The translations under genes and the position numbers were made by a program. Source: Methanobacteriota archaeon (GTDB taxonomy: Archaea; Methanobacteriota; Methanobacteria; Methanobacteriales; Methanobacteriaceae). From it: a stretch of DNA of 43,830 nucleotides. How positions within the stretch are numbered: the first letter of the stretch is position 1; each line of letters opens with the position of its first letter. The notes below the pieces were generated by a model that saw only the letters and a list, made by a program, of their open reading frames with translations, was not told the origin of the DNA and ran no database searches. The stretch is taken from NCBI GenBank assembly GCA_023436175.1, contig JAEZKE010000018.1:1-43830 (forward strand), given 5' to 3'. Shown here piece by piece: positions 35,773 to 43,830 of the stretch.

Positions 35773-37146
35773 CTATTTATCCTCCAAATTAATTCCTGCA
35801 TCTCGTAATCTACTTCTAATCTCATCTGACAGTCCATAGTCTTTTTTTTCACGGAGATTTTCCCTTACATCAATTAAAATATTGATTAACTCATCTGCAT
35901 CGCTTTTATGGGATTCAATTGAAAAAGTAAGCCCTAAAATATCTCCAAATTCATTTAATAATTCTTTTACTTCTTTAAGTACCTGTTTGGAGATTTCTTC
36001 TTCATTTATCCCTTTATTTATATCTCTTATTAGATTAAAAAGAGCTGAAAGTGCAATTGGAGTACTAAAGTCATTATCCATCGCGTTTAAAAACTCTTCT
36101 TTAGTATCTTCCAGTAATTTAAGATATTTTTCATCGGCTTTGTTGTTATCGGTTATATCCCTTTCTAAAAGCTCATTTACAGTTTCCATTATTTTATGGA
36201 TTCTTTTTAGGCTGTTTTGTGATTGCATGAGTGTTTCATCGCTGAAATCAATGGGACTTCTGTAATGGGTTGAAAGAACGAAATATCTAAATACCTGCGG
36301 ATCATATTTTTTGAGCAGTTCTTTTATTGTGATGAAATTTCCAAGTGATTTGGACATTTTTTCCCCGCTAACATTTAAAAAACCTGTATGCATCCAGTAT
36401 TTTACCATTGGTTTTTTACCAGTTGCAGACTCCATCTGTGCGATTTCTGCTTCATGATGAGGGAATATAAGGTCTAATCCACCTCCATGAATATCAAACT
36501 GACCTCCAAAATAGGCTTCAGTTATTGCAGTGTCTTCGATGTGCCATCCTGGTCTTCCTTTACCCCATGGAGAGTCCCATGCAGGTTTGTTGTCTCTCTT
36601 TTTCCAGAGTGCAAAGTCACCTGGATTCCTTTTTGTGGTATCGGGGTTAATTCTATGAATGTTTAAATCCTCAATATTTCTATTTGAGAGTTTTCCAAAA
36701 TCTTCTAATTTGGATTCATCAAAATAAACACCAGTCGGTGTTTCATAGGCGAATCCTTTATTTAATAATGTTTGAATTTGATTAATAATCTCATTAAGGT
36801 GTTCCATTGCCCTTGCATAATAATTAACGTTGGTCACGCCTAATAATTCCATATCATGGAAATAAAGCTCTTCAAATTTCTTAGCAAGATTTAATGGTTC
36901 AACTCCAAGCTCATCTGCTCTTTTAATTATCTTATCATCTATATCCGTGATATTTTGCAGATAAAAAACGCTGTACCCTTTATATTTAAGATATCTTGCT
37001 ATAACGTCAAAAGCAATATATGTTCTCCCATGCCCTATATGGGACTCATCATAAACTGTGGGCCCACATACAAACATTTTTATTCGATTTTCGTTCATAG
37101 GCTTTAATTCTTCTTTTTTACGGGTCATGGTGTTGTATATGTTCAT
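35773..37146 (-). CDS. cysS: Cysteinyl-tRNA synthetase
   Basis: 457 residues of class I synthetase. HIGH-type motif SHIGHGRTY, the zinc-site residues in FVCGPTVYD and GWHIED, H-x-x-E in FPHHEAEIAQ, and KMSKS in GEKMSKSLGN are present. Family knowledge: it charges tRNA-Cys directly, so this organism need not rely on the SepRS/SepCysS route. The matching tRNA-Cys gene lies 148 bp upstream on the same strand, so both may be transcribed together. The C-terminal domain (from about 400) is short but typical of archaeal forms. Downstream of the stop there is a T-rich stretch only. Confidence 0.95.
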   Translation of the reverse strand: MNIYNTMTRKKEELKPMNENRIKMFVCGPTVYDESHIGHGRTYIAFDVIARYLKYKGYSVFYLQNITDIDDKIIKRADELGVEPLNLAKKFEELYFHDMELLGVTNVNYYARAMEHLNEIINQIQTLLNKGFAYETPTGVYFDESKLEDFGKLSNRNIEDLNIHRINPDTTKRNPGDFALWKKRDNKPAWDSPWGKGRPGWHIEDTAITEAYFGGQFDIHGGGLDLIFPHHEAEIAQMESATGKKPMVKYWMHTGFLNVSGEKMSKSLGNFITIKELLKKYDPQVFRYFVLSTHYRSPIDFSDETLMQSQNSLKRIHKIMETVNELLERDITDNNKADEKYLKLLEDTKEEFLNAMDNDFSTPIALSALFNLIRDINKGINEEEISKQVLKEVKELLNEFGDILGLTFSIESHKSDADELINILIDVRENLREKKDYGLSDEIRSRLRDAGINLEDK

Positions 37147-37263
37147 TATTATGCCTCAGACTCAAATTAAATTAAAAAATGTTCATTATATTAGATAATA
37201 AGATTAAAATAGTATTTATTAATTATGATTTTAATCTAATTCTCTTTTAGATTAGAATAGCGT

Positions 37264-37439
<176 letters not shown>

Positions 37440-37461
37440 AGGTACAGCTTAGTTACTAAAT

Positions 37462-37473
37462 TAACGATTGTTA
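37462..37473. promoter_or_regulatory. TAAC(N4)GTTA operator upstream of tRNA-Cys/cysS and metY
   Basis: TAACGATTGTTA between the divergent tRNA-Cys (start 37364) and metY, followed by TATATAAAT. It could act on either. Confidence 0.65.
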
Positions 37474-37613
37474 TATAAATACTTTACCCAAGCTAATATT
37501 ATTTTATAATTAATACTAAATTTAGTTTTACTCTCATCGAGTAAGAGGTAATATTAATTCCATTTGTTAAGAAAATAGGCAAACCTTATATAAAAGAAAG
37601 TAGTTATTAGATA

Positions 37614-37625
37614 TAACAATTGTTA
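37614..37625. promoter_or_regulatory. TAAC(N4)GTTA operator at the metY start site
   Basis: TAACAATTGTTA, about 20-30 bp downstream of the TATA-like CTTATATAAAAG, i.e. on the predicted transcription start. Confidence 0.78.
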
Positions 37626-37797
37626 TAATGATATATTTAATCATGGGGCTCTAAAAAGTGAAATGATAGTTTTAACCGTTAAATGTAACTTTTTAAAGAT
37701 TTAAATTCTTAAGGTTATGATAGTTAAGTCTATTTAACCTATTAGATGACCTGTGGGTTATAGGGATGCCAATAATTAATTATTGGGAGGAAATTTA

Positions 37798-39105
37798 ATG
37801 ACAGAAGAAAAGAAAAAAGAACTAGGATTAAGTACATTGGGATTACATGTAGGTCAGGAAGAACCAGATCCAGCAACAGGGTCAAGGGCAGTACCGATTT
37901 ACTTTACATCGTCGTATGTTTTTAAAGATACTGAACAGGCAGCCAACCTCTTTGGTCTTAAAGAGTTTGGAAATATCTACACCAGAATAATGAACCCAAC
38001 CAATGATGTATTTGAGAAAAGGATAGCTGCAATAGAAGGTGGTCACACGGCACTTTCAGTTTCATCTGGGCTTTCTGCAATATTCCTTGCAGTTTTAAAT
38101 GTTACTCAATTAGGGGACAACATAGTATCTGGAGATAATCTTTATGGTGGAACGTATGAGTTATTTAACTATACTCTTCCTGATCTGGGACGAACTGTAA
38201 AATTTGTTGATTCTACAAAACCTGAAGAATTTAAAAAAGCTATAGATGAAAAAACTAAGGCTATATATGTGGAATCCCTTGGAAACCCAAAACTCGATGT
38301 CCCTGATTTTGAAGTACTTGCTGAAATTGCTCATGAAGCGGGGATTCCATTAATAGCAGATAATACTGCTGCTGTAGGTCTTTTAAGGCCAATAGAACAT
38401 GGTGCAGATATATCTGTTTTATCGGCGACTAAATACGTTGGAGGACATGGAGCATCTGTAGGTGGAGTTATAGTAGATTCCGGTAAATTTAATTGGGGTA
38501 ATGGCAAGTTTCCACACTTTACAGAGCCAGATCCAAGTTATCATGGACTTAAATATTGGGAAACATTTGGAGACTTCCCTGAGCTTGGCAATATTGCATT
38601 CACAATCAGAGCAAGGGTTTTACTTTTAAGAGATTTAGGGCCAACCTTAAGCCCCTTCAATGCATTCCACTTTATTCAAGGACTTGAAACACTTGAACTT
38701 AGGGTTAAAAAACACGCAGAAAATGCACTTGCTGTTGCAAAACATTTAAAAGAACACCCAAAAGTTGCATGGGTCACATATCCTGGACTTGAAGGCGATG
38801 CAAACCATGAAATTGCAAGCAAATATTTAAAAGATGGTTACGGCGGATTAATTGGTTTTGGTGTTAAAGGAGGACTGGAAGCAGGTATAAAATTCATAGA
38901 AAGTTTAGAACTATTCTCTCACCTTGCAAACATTGGAGATTCAAAGAGTTTAGTTATACACCCTGCATCAACAACTCATCAACAGCTTACAAGGGAAGAA
39001 CAGGAAGCTACAGGGGTTACAGAGGACTTTGTAAGGTTATCTATTGGACTTGAAGATGTTAAAGATATTATAGATGACATAGATCAAGCATTATCTAAAA
39101 TATAA
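37798..39105 (+). CDS. metY: O-acetylhomoserine aminocarboxypropyltransferase (sulfhydrylase)
   Basis: 435 residues from ATG 37798, placed 7 nt after GGGAGGAAA. PLP fold type I, Cys/Met metabolism family. TLGLHVGQEEPDPATGSRAV at the start is typical of MetY, and the PLP lysine lies in LSATKYVGGHG. Family knowledge: it joins O-acetylhomoserine with sulfide to homocysteine, or with methanethiol to methionine. MetX, the supplier of O-acetylhomoserine, follows. The promoter carries sulfur-regulon operators, and the long leader has a palindrome over the ribosome site. If the nitrogenase-like enzyme released methanethiol, this would be its sink. Confidence 0.94.
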   Translation: MTEEKKKELGLSTLGLHVGQEEPDPATGSRAVPIYFTSSYVFKDTEQAANLFGLKEFGNIYTRIMNPTNDVFEKRIAAIEGGHTALSVSSGLSAIFLAVLNVTQLGDNIVSGDNLYGGTYELFNYTLPDLGRTVKFVDSTKPEEFKKAIDEKTKAIYVESLGNPKLDVPDFEVLAEIAHEAGIPLIADNTAAVGLLRPIEHGADISVLSATKYVGGHGASVGGVIVDSGKFNWGNGKFPHFTEPDPSYHGLKYWETFGDFPELGNIAFTIRARVLLLRDLGPTLSPFNAFHFIQGLETLELRVKKHAENALAVAKHLKEHPKVAWVTYPGLEGDANHEIASKYLKDGYGGLIGFGVKGGLEAGIKFIESLELFSHLANIGDSKSLVIHPASTTHQQLTREEQEATGVTEDFVRLSIGLEDVKDIIDDIDQALSKI

Positions 39106-39176
39106 ATCAAAAAATTTGCGTGTCCAAATAGTATTAAATTACTTTGGACATACCAAATATTATGGGATTCAGGAAA

Positions 39177-40646
39177 ATGAAAAAAGAATCAGTTGGACTT
39201 GTTGAAACACAGTATTGTACTTTTTCAGATGACTTAATTCTGGAAGGGGGAAGCAAGCTTAAAGGAGCTACAGTAGCATACGAAACCTACGGTAAACTGA
39301 ACAAAGAGAAAAGTAATGCTATCCTTATTTGCCATGCCCTTTCAGGAGATGCCCATGCTGCAGGGTGGCATGAAGGAGATAAGAAACCAGGCTGGTGGGA
39401 TATTGTAATAGGTCCTGGAAAATGTCTGGATACAGAAAAATACTTTATTATTAGTTCTAATGTTATTGGAGGTTGTAAAGGCTCAACTGGTCCTTCATCA
39501 ATTAATCCTGAAACTGGAAATCCATATGGGCTTGACTTTCCAATTATTACCATTTCAGATATGGTAAATGCCCAGAAAAAATTGGTAGATTATTTAGACA
39601 TTAACCAGCTTTTTGCAGTTGTTGGCGGATCAATGGGAGGAATGCAGGTACTGCAATGGTGTGTTTCTTATCCTGAAATGGTTAGACTGGCTATTCCAAT
39701 AGCTACTGCAGCTATTTCATCCCCTCAACAAATTGCTTTTAATGAAGTAGGTAGACAGGCAATATTGTCAGATCCTAAATGGATGAACGGTTCCTACTAC
39801 TCTGGAGAAATTCCTAAAGAAGGATTAAGTATTGCCCGAATGATAGCTCATATAACTTACCTCAGTAATGAATCCATGTATGAAAAATTTGGAAGAAGGC
39901 TTCAGGATAAAGAAAAATATGGTTTTGATTTTTCACTGGATTTTCAGGTGGAAAGCTACCTTCACCATCAAGGTAACTCCTTTGTTAAAAGGTTTGATGC
40001 AAATTCTTATCTTTACATAACAAAAGCCATGGATTATTTTGATTTAATGGCAAATGGATCTTTATCTGAAGGGTTTAAAGATGTAAAAGCTAAATTTCTG
40101 GTTATTTCAGTGGATTCTGATTGGCTTTACCCTCCTGACCAATCAAAAGAAATTGTAATGGCGTTGACTGCAAATGACATAGATGTAAACTATCATGAGA
40201 TTAAATCCCCATATGGGCATGATGCTTTCCTGTTAGAGGCAGGCCAGTTAAATTATATCCTAAATGGATTCCTCTCTGAAATTCTTGTTGGAGATGTTAT
40301 GACTAGGGTGGCTGCTAAAATAAGTGAAGAAGCAAGTATAGATGAAGCAGCTAAACTAATGCTTGAGGAAAAGGTTACACATCTGCCCGTTGTTATAGAA
40401 GATGACAAATTAATGGGCATAGTGACTGCTTGGGATATTTCTAAGGCCGTTGCTTTAAAATGCAGTAAATTAGACGAAATAATGACAAAAAATGTCATAA
40501 TTGCCCGCCCTGATGACCATATAGAACTTGCAGCTGAGAAAATGAAAAAATATAATATATCATCTCTTCCAGTTGTTGATGATGGTCAAAGAGTTATTGG
40601 AATTATAACAACTGATCATATCAGTACACTGATGGCTCGGGACTGA
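39177..40646 (+). CDS. metX: Homoserine O-acetyltransferase with C-terminal CBS pair
   Basis: About 490 residues from ATG 39177 (MKKESVGLVETQY); ATG 39162 is also in frame. The alpha/beta hydrolase part (to about 370) has the nucleophile Ser in GGSMGGMQ and His in YGHDAFLLEAG. The end carries two CBS motifs (VGDVMTRVAAKI and LDEIMTKNVIIARPDD), usual in archaeal MetX and probably sensing an adenosyl ligand such as SAM. Family knowledge: it makes O-acetylhomoserine for MetY, which lies just upstream. An 8-bp dyad (39121-39128/39143-39150) in the short gap could influence its initiation. Confidence 0.93.
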   Translation: MKKESVGLVETQYCTFSDDLILEGGSKLKGATVAYETYGKLNKEKSNAILICHALSGDAHAAGWHEGDKKPGWWDIVIGPGKCLDTEKYFIISSNVIGGCKGSTGPSSINPETGNPYGLDFPIITISDMVNAQKKLVDYLDINQLFAVVGGSMGGMQVLQWCVSYPEMVRLAIPIATAAISSPQQIAFNEVGRQAILSDPKWMNGSYYSGEIPKEGLSIARMIAHITYLSNESMYEKFGRRLQDKEKYGFDFSLDFQVESYLHHQGNSFVKRFDANSYLYITKAMDYFDLMANGSLSEGFKDVKAKFLVISVDSDWLYPPDQSKEIVMALTANDIDVNYHEIKSPYGHDAFLLEAGQLNYILNGFLSEILVGDVMTRVAAKISEEASIDEAAKLMLEEKVTHLPVVIEDDKLMGIVTAWDISKAVALKCSKLDEIMTKNVIIARPDDHIELAAEKMKKYNISSLPVVDDGQRVIGIITTDHISTLMARD

Positions 40647-40816
40647 TTAAAAAAATTTAACATAATTAACTTTCATATATTAATTAAGTAATTTACGATG
40701 ATGCAACCTTACAAAACATTCCATGTTGCGGTTTATGATTTTAAATGGGTTGATCATCACAAAAAAACGTTCATATTGTACTTAAATTAATTTGTAATTA
40801 AATAAGAGGTGAAATA

Positions 40817-41995
40817 ATGATTTATATGGATCATTCAGCTACATCACCAGTTGATCCAGAAATATTTGAGGCAATGAGGCCTTATTTTGTTGATAATTTT
40901 GGAAATGCATCTACTCTATACTCACTGGGTAGAGACGCAAGAAAAGCTATGGAAGCTGCAAGAGAACAGGTTGCATCTTTGATAGGAGCAAAACCTGAAG
41001 AAGTTATTTTTACAAGCGGTGGTACTGAATCAGATAACATCGCAATTAAAGGTACTGCATATCGCCTGAAAAATAAGGGAAATCACATAATTACAAGTGC
41101 TATTGAACACCCGGCAGTAAGGGAAACCTGTAAATATTTAGAAAAAAATGGATTTGAGGTTACATACCTTCCAGTTTATGAAGAAGGAATTATCAGATTA
41201 TCTGATCTGGAGGATGCGATAACTGATAAAACTATTCTTATTACTATCATGCATGCTAACAATGAAATTGGAACTATCCAGCCAATAGCAGAAATTGGTA
41301 AAATAGCAAGGGAAAATAAGATTTATTTCCACACCGACGCTGTACAGACTGTTGGTAAAATTCCAGTGAATGTGGAAGAAATGAATGTGGACATGTTATC
41401 GCTTTCAGGACATAAAGTTTACGGCCCGAAAGGGATTGGAGCTTTGTATGTCCGAAAAGGAGTTAGATTAGAACCTATAATTCATGGGGGTGGACATGAA
41501 AAAGGATTAAGGCCAGGAACAGAAAATGTATCTGGAATTGTTGGGCTTGGTAAAGCATGTGAACTTGCAGAAAAAAATCTGTTAGATGATGCAAAATATA
41601 TAACAAATTTGAGGGACAGATTAATAGATGGAATACTGGATTCTATAGAACAATCTTACCTGGATGGGCACAGAACAAAAAGACTTCCAAACAACGTAAA
41701 TGTGAGATTTACAGGTATTGAAGGTGAATCATTGGTATTACACCTTGATTCAAAAGGAGTCGCTGCTTCAACTGGTTCTGCATGTTCTTCAAAGAGTTTA
41801 GAACCATCACATGTTTTAATAGCACTTGGTTTAGAACACGTTGAAGCACATGGATCTCTACGTTTAACACTTGGAAAAGAGAATACAGAAGAAGAAGTAG
41901 ATTATGTTATAACAGCAGTTAATGAAGTAGTTGAAACCCTTAGAAAGCTTTCTCCACTTTGGTGTGAAATACCCGGTGCAGAAAGGAGAGAATGA
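40817..41995 (+). CDS. iscS: Cysteine desulfurase
   Basis: 392 residues of PLP fold type I, NifS/IscS group: YMDHSATSPVDPE at the start, PLP lysine in SLSGHKVYGPKG, and active-site cysteine in STGSACSSKSLEPSHV. The long active-site loop indicates group I. Family knowledge: it takes sulfur from cysteine for Fe-S clusters and tRNA or cofactor thiolation. The iscU scaffold follows 30 bp later. Ribosome site AGAGGTGA. I see no TAAC(N4)GTTA operator in the 170-bp upstream gap, so it may not belong to the regulon. Also called nifS. Confidence 0.94.
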   Translation: MIYMDHSATSPVDPEIFEAMRPYFVDNFGNASTLYSLGRDARKAMEAAREQVASLIGAKPEEVIFTSGGTESDNIAIKGTAYRLKNKGNHIITSAIEHPAVRETCKYLEKNGFEVTYLPVYEEGIIRLSDLEDAITDKTILITIMHANNEIGTIQPIAEIGKIARENKIYFHTDAVQTVGKIPVNVEEMNVDMLSLSGHKVYGPKGIGALYVRKGVRLEPIIHGGGHEKGLRPGTENVSGIVGLGKACELAEKNLLDDAKYITNLRDRLIDGILDSIEQSYLDGHRTKRLPNNVNVRFTGIEGESLVLHLDSKGVAASTGSACSSKSLEPSHVLIALGLEHVEAHGSLRLTLGKENTEEEVDYVITAVNEVVETLRKLSPLWCEIPGAERRE

Positions 41996-42025
41996 ATTAA
42001 TTTAGTGTAGTTAGAGGTTGATTAT

Positions 42026-42445
42026 ATGTATGGCGATAAAGTAATGGACCATTTTCAAAATCCAAGAAATGTTGGTGAAATAGAAGACGCAGACGGTGTA
42101 GGAACTGTAGGAAACCCTACCTGTGGAGATCTAATGACAATCTACATTAAGGTGAAAGACAACGTTATTGAAGATGTTAAATTTAAAACATTTGGATGCG
42201 GGGCAGCTATTGCAACAAGCAGTATGATAACTGAAATGGCAGTTGGAAAAACCATTGAGGAAGCGCTAGAAATTACAAGAAATGATGTTGCAGATGAACT
42301 TGAAGGTCTTCCACCAGTTAAAATGCACTGTTCAAACCTTGCTGCAGATGCATTACATGCTGCAATTGATAATTATAAAGAAAAGATAGGAGAAAAGAAA
42401 AAGGAAGAACCTGAAGGTAAAGATATTTGTCCAAGTTGTGGATGA
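42026..42445 (+). CDS. iscU: Fe-S cluster scaffold IscU/NifU-N
   Basis: 139 residues. The three scaffold cysteines are in GNPTCGD, KTFGCGAAIA and MHCSNLAADAL, with the catalytic Asp after the first (CGD). The C-terminus has an extra CPSCG tail that could bind metal. Family knowledge: it assembles [2Fe-2S] or [4Fe-4S] clusters with sulfur from IscS, encoded just upstream. Ribosome site AGAGGTTGAT. It likely supplies clusters for the many Fe-S proteins here, including HdrABC and the nitrogenase-like set. Confidence 0.94.
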   Translation: MYGDKVMDHFQNPRNVGEIEDADGVGTVGNPTCGDLMTIYIKVKDNVIEDVKFKTFGCGAAIATSSMITEMAVGKTIEEALEITRNDVADELEGLPPVKMHCSNLAADALHAAIDNYKEKIGEKKKEEPEGKDICPSCG

Positions 42446-42470
42446 ATATAAAACCTTACTTTTCTCAAAT

Positions 42471-42908
42471 TTAAACTACTTTTATTTTGTCCCCTATTTT
42501 AACCCTTCCTTCATTTAAGACTCTTGCAAAAATACCTTCTTTTGGCATTATACAGTCTCCAGCTTGCTGATAAATAGCACAGCGGGCATGACATTCCTTA
42601 CCAATTTGAGTTATCTCGAGAACTGCTTCTTCTCCTACAGATAGTTTTGTACCTACTGGTAATGATACAAGATCAATTCCTTCAGTGGTAAAGTTTTCAG
42701 CAAAATCTCCAGGGTTAACATTTAAGCCGATTTCTCTCATTTTATTGATACTTTCAATTGCAAGTAAGCTAATCTGCCGGTGTGTATCTGAGCTGCTGTG
42801 GGCATCACCAGTAATGCCATAGTTCTCTTTAAGACATGCATCTCCAACATTTATTTTCTTCGTCTGTTTTTTTTCACTTGTACAAACTGCTATAATTTTG
42901 CCGGTCAT
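42471..42908 (-). CDS. MOSC-domain protein
   Basis: 145 residues, essentially one MOSC domain: GITGDAHSSSDTHRQISLLA, NPGDFAENFTTEGIDL and CHARCAIYQQAGDCIMPKEG, with the conserved cysteine in the last segment. Family knowledge: MOSC domains handle sulfur for molybdenum cofactor or other sulfur carriers. Here it stands alone, convergent with iscU and co-directional with thi4, in a sulfur-trafficking neighbourhood. Substrate unknown. Confidence 0.88.
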   Translation of the reverse strand: MTGKIIAVCTSEKKQTKKINVGDACLKENYGITGDAHSSSDTHRQISLLAIESINKMREIGLNVNPGDFAENFTTEGIDLVSLPVGTKLSVGEEAVLEITQIGKECHARCAIYQQAGDCIMPKEGIFARVLNEGRVKIGDKIKVV

Positions 42909-43000
42909 AATATCAACTGGGTTATTATAAATGAGAGGGGATATTATTTGTTTAATCGTATTTTAAAAAAAATAAATAATGGCATTACGCCTCTTTTTGA

Positions 43001-43822
43001 TTATTTACCAATTGCTGCTGCTTCATCTGTCTTAGTGTTTTGACTGCCTTTCAGTTTTTTTATAATTAGTTCAGCAACTTTTTCACCAGATAGAAGCATT
43101 CCTCCGAAGGTAGGTCCCATCCTTGGCTGACCAAATGTGGTTGCAACGGACATGCCAGTTACGAATAGTCCTGGGTAAACTTCTTTGGTGTTTTTAACAA
43201 CCGCATCTTCTGATTTTTCAACCCACATGCCCTCAAATCCTTCAATATCAACAAGTCCTCGTTTTTCTAAGGATTTTACAACTACTGCATCATGTCCAGT
43301 TGCGTCTATTACAATTTTGGATTCTATTGCGACAGGGTCAACACAGGTTATTGCCCTTGGAAGTGCAGAAACTGGTGTCCAGTTAATAACGGTACCGCTA
43401 ACACGTCCTTCACGAACTACAACGTCATCAAATTTGGTCATGTTAATTACTTTAGCGCCTGCGTCCATTGCACTTGCTATTAATTTAGAACACGCATGAG
43501 GTCCGTCTGCAATGAATAATCCTTCTTTTACTTCTTTGTAGGGTACTCCAATTTCGTCAAAGATTTTTTGACCAGGTGCCCTTACAGTTAGCTTGTTCAT
43601 TAAGTAACCGCCTATCCAGAAACCTCCGCCGAGATAATTGTTGCTTTCGATTATGAGTGTTTTAACACCATTTTCTGCGAGTTTTTTAGCAGCTACAAGA
43701 CCGCTTGGTCCTGCACCAACGATGATTACGTCACTTTCAATGTAGTCTATAAATTCTTCGGCAAATCCTTCTACAATTGCCTTTGTTACGTCTTTTTCAG
43801 ATATTTTTGAAAATATTTCCAT
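43001..43822 (-). CDS. thi4: Thiamine thiazole synthase (Thi4)
   Basis: 273 residues. Rossmann motif VIIVGAGPSGLVAAKKLAEN for NAD, then GGGFWIGG, ADGPHACSKLIASA, and MGPTFGGMLLSGEK at the end, all typical of Thi4. In the segment DATGHDAVVVKSLEKRG, where yeast Thi4 donates sulfur from a cysteine, there is no cysteine. That agrees with the methanogen, sulfide-dependent and reusable type. Family knowledge: it makes the adenylated thiazole from NAD, glycine and sulfide. Complete in the window, starting 8 bp from the right edge. Confidence 0.92.
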   Translation of the reverse strand: MEIFSKISEKDVTKAIVEGFAEEFIDYIESDVIIVGAGPSGLVAAKKLAENGVKTLIIESNNYLGGGFWIGGYLMNKLTVRAPGQKIFDEIGVPYKEVKEGLFIADGPHACSKLIASAMDAGAKVINMTKFDDVVVREGRVSGTVINWTPVSALPRAITCVDPVAIESKIVIDATGHDAVVVKSLEKRGLVDIEGFEGMWVEKSEDAVVKNTKEVYPGLFVTGMSVATTFGQPRMGPTFGGMLLSGEKVAELIIKKLKGSQNTKTDEAAAIGK

Positions 43823-43830
43823 TTTTAATA

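Noticed and set aside
37618..37797. Known SAM riboswitch in the metY leader
   Set aside because: I could not match the leader to any SAM riboswitch fold; only a terminal palindrome is clear.

Overview
The window looks like a chromosomal segment of a hydrogenotrophic methanogen of the Methanobacteriaceae, most likely Methanobacterium. It is AT-rich with long AT-rich spacers and TATA-type promoters. It carries methanogen marker genes: GTP cyclohydrolase III, the McrA-activating ATPase A2, methanogenesis marker 9 protein, heterodisulfide reductase HdrCBA, and archaeal MetX with CBS domains. The assignment rests on gene content and has not been checked by database search.

Layout. 1-6.2 kb: cofactor and methanogenesis genes (cofD tail, gch3, a DUS-like TIM barrel, atwA, marker 9, Met8-like siroheme enzyme, hemA). 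6.3-9.5 kb: a secreted zinc phospholipase-like protein, a GMC-type flavoprotein with a Cys cluster, and an E1-like ThiF/MoeB protein. 9.9-13.8 kb: an hdrC-hdrB-hdrA operon whose HdrA carries a C-terminal MvhD-like domain without iron-sulfur cysteines. 13.9-24.4 kb: a signalling island with a PAS-only protein, a PAS histidine kinase and two CheB-CheR fusions on the minus strand. Five small leaderless-looking coiled-coil genes on the plus strand are interleaved with them and share a YW motif. 24.4-43.8 kb: a sulfur/Fe-S region with an orphan sulfonate-type binding protein, nitroreductase, MoaD-like carrier, a PNPOx-like gene with an in-frame TAG, a NifX-like protein and a DMT transporter. It continues with a nitrogenase-like D-K-H set, cysK-cysE, an HTH regulator with a Cys-rich tail, cysS with tRNA-Cys, metY-metX, iscS-iscU, a MOSC protein and thi4.

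Most interesting system. A 12-bp palindrome TAAC(N4)GTTA recurs in about 15 copies, almost all in promoters of the sulfur region: the binding protein, PNPOx-like gene, nitrogenase-like D (four copies) and H, cysK, metY, the regulator itself, and the distant GMC flavoprotein. It often overlaps the TATA box or predicted start, as a repressor operator would. The obvious candidate binder is the Cys-rich HTH protein at 35212. I read this as a sulfur-responsive regulon that includes an uncharacterised nitrogenase-like reductase. In it, the residues aligned by eye with the two FeMo-cofactor ligands of NifD are serines. With MetX and MetY present, an organic-sulfur (thioether or thiol) scavenging role is plausible but inferred.

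Other structure. Clusters of short palindromes (7-10 bp arms, nearly always a 3-nt loop, A-rich left arm, different sequence each time) occur at 3.4, 4.1, 16.2-16.7 and 37.3-37.4 kb. The largest is a 0.5-kb array bounded by a 16-bp inverted repeat whose end sequence recurs at 4.1 kb. Several genes have disrupted or non-canonical reading frames: missing start codons at 0.94 and 25.3 kb, a homopolymer frameshift at 21.16 kb and an in-frame TAG at 27.1 kb. These are either assembly errors or real biology.
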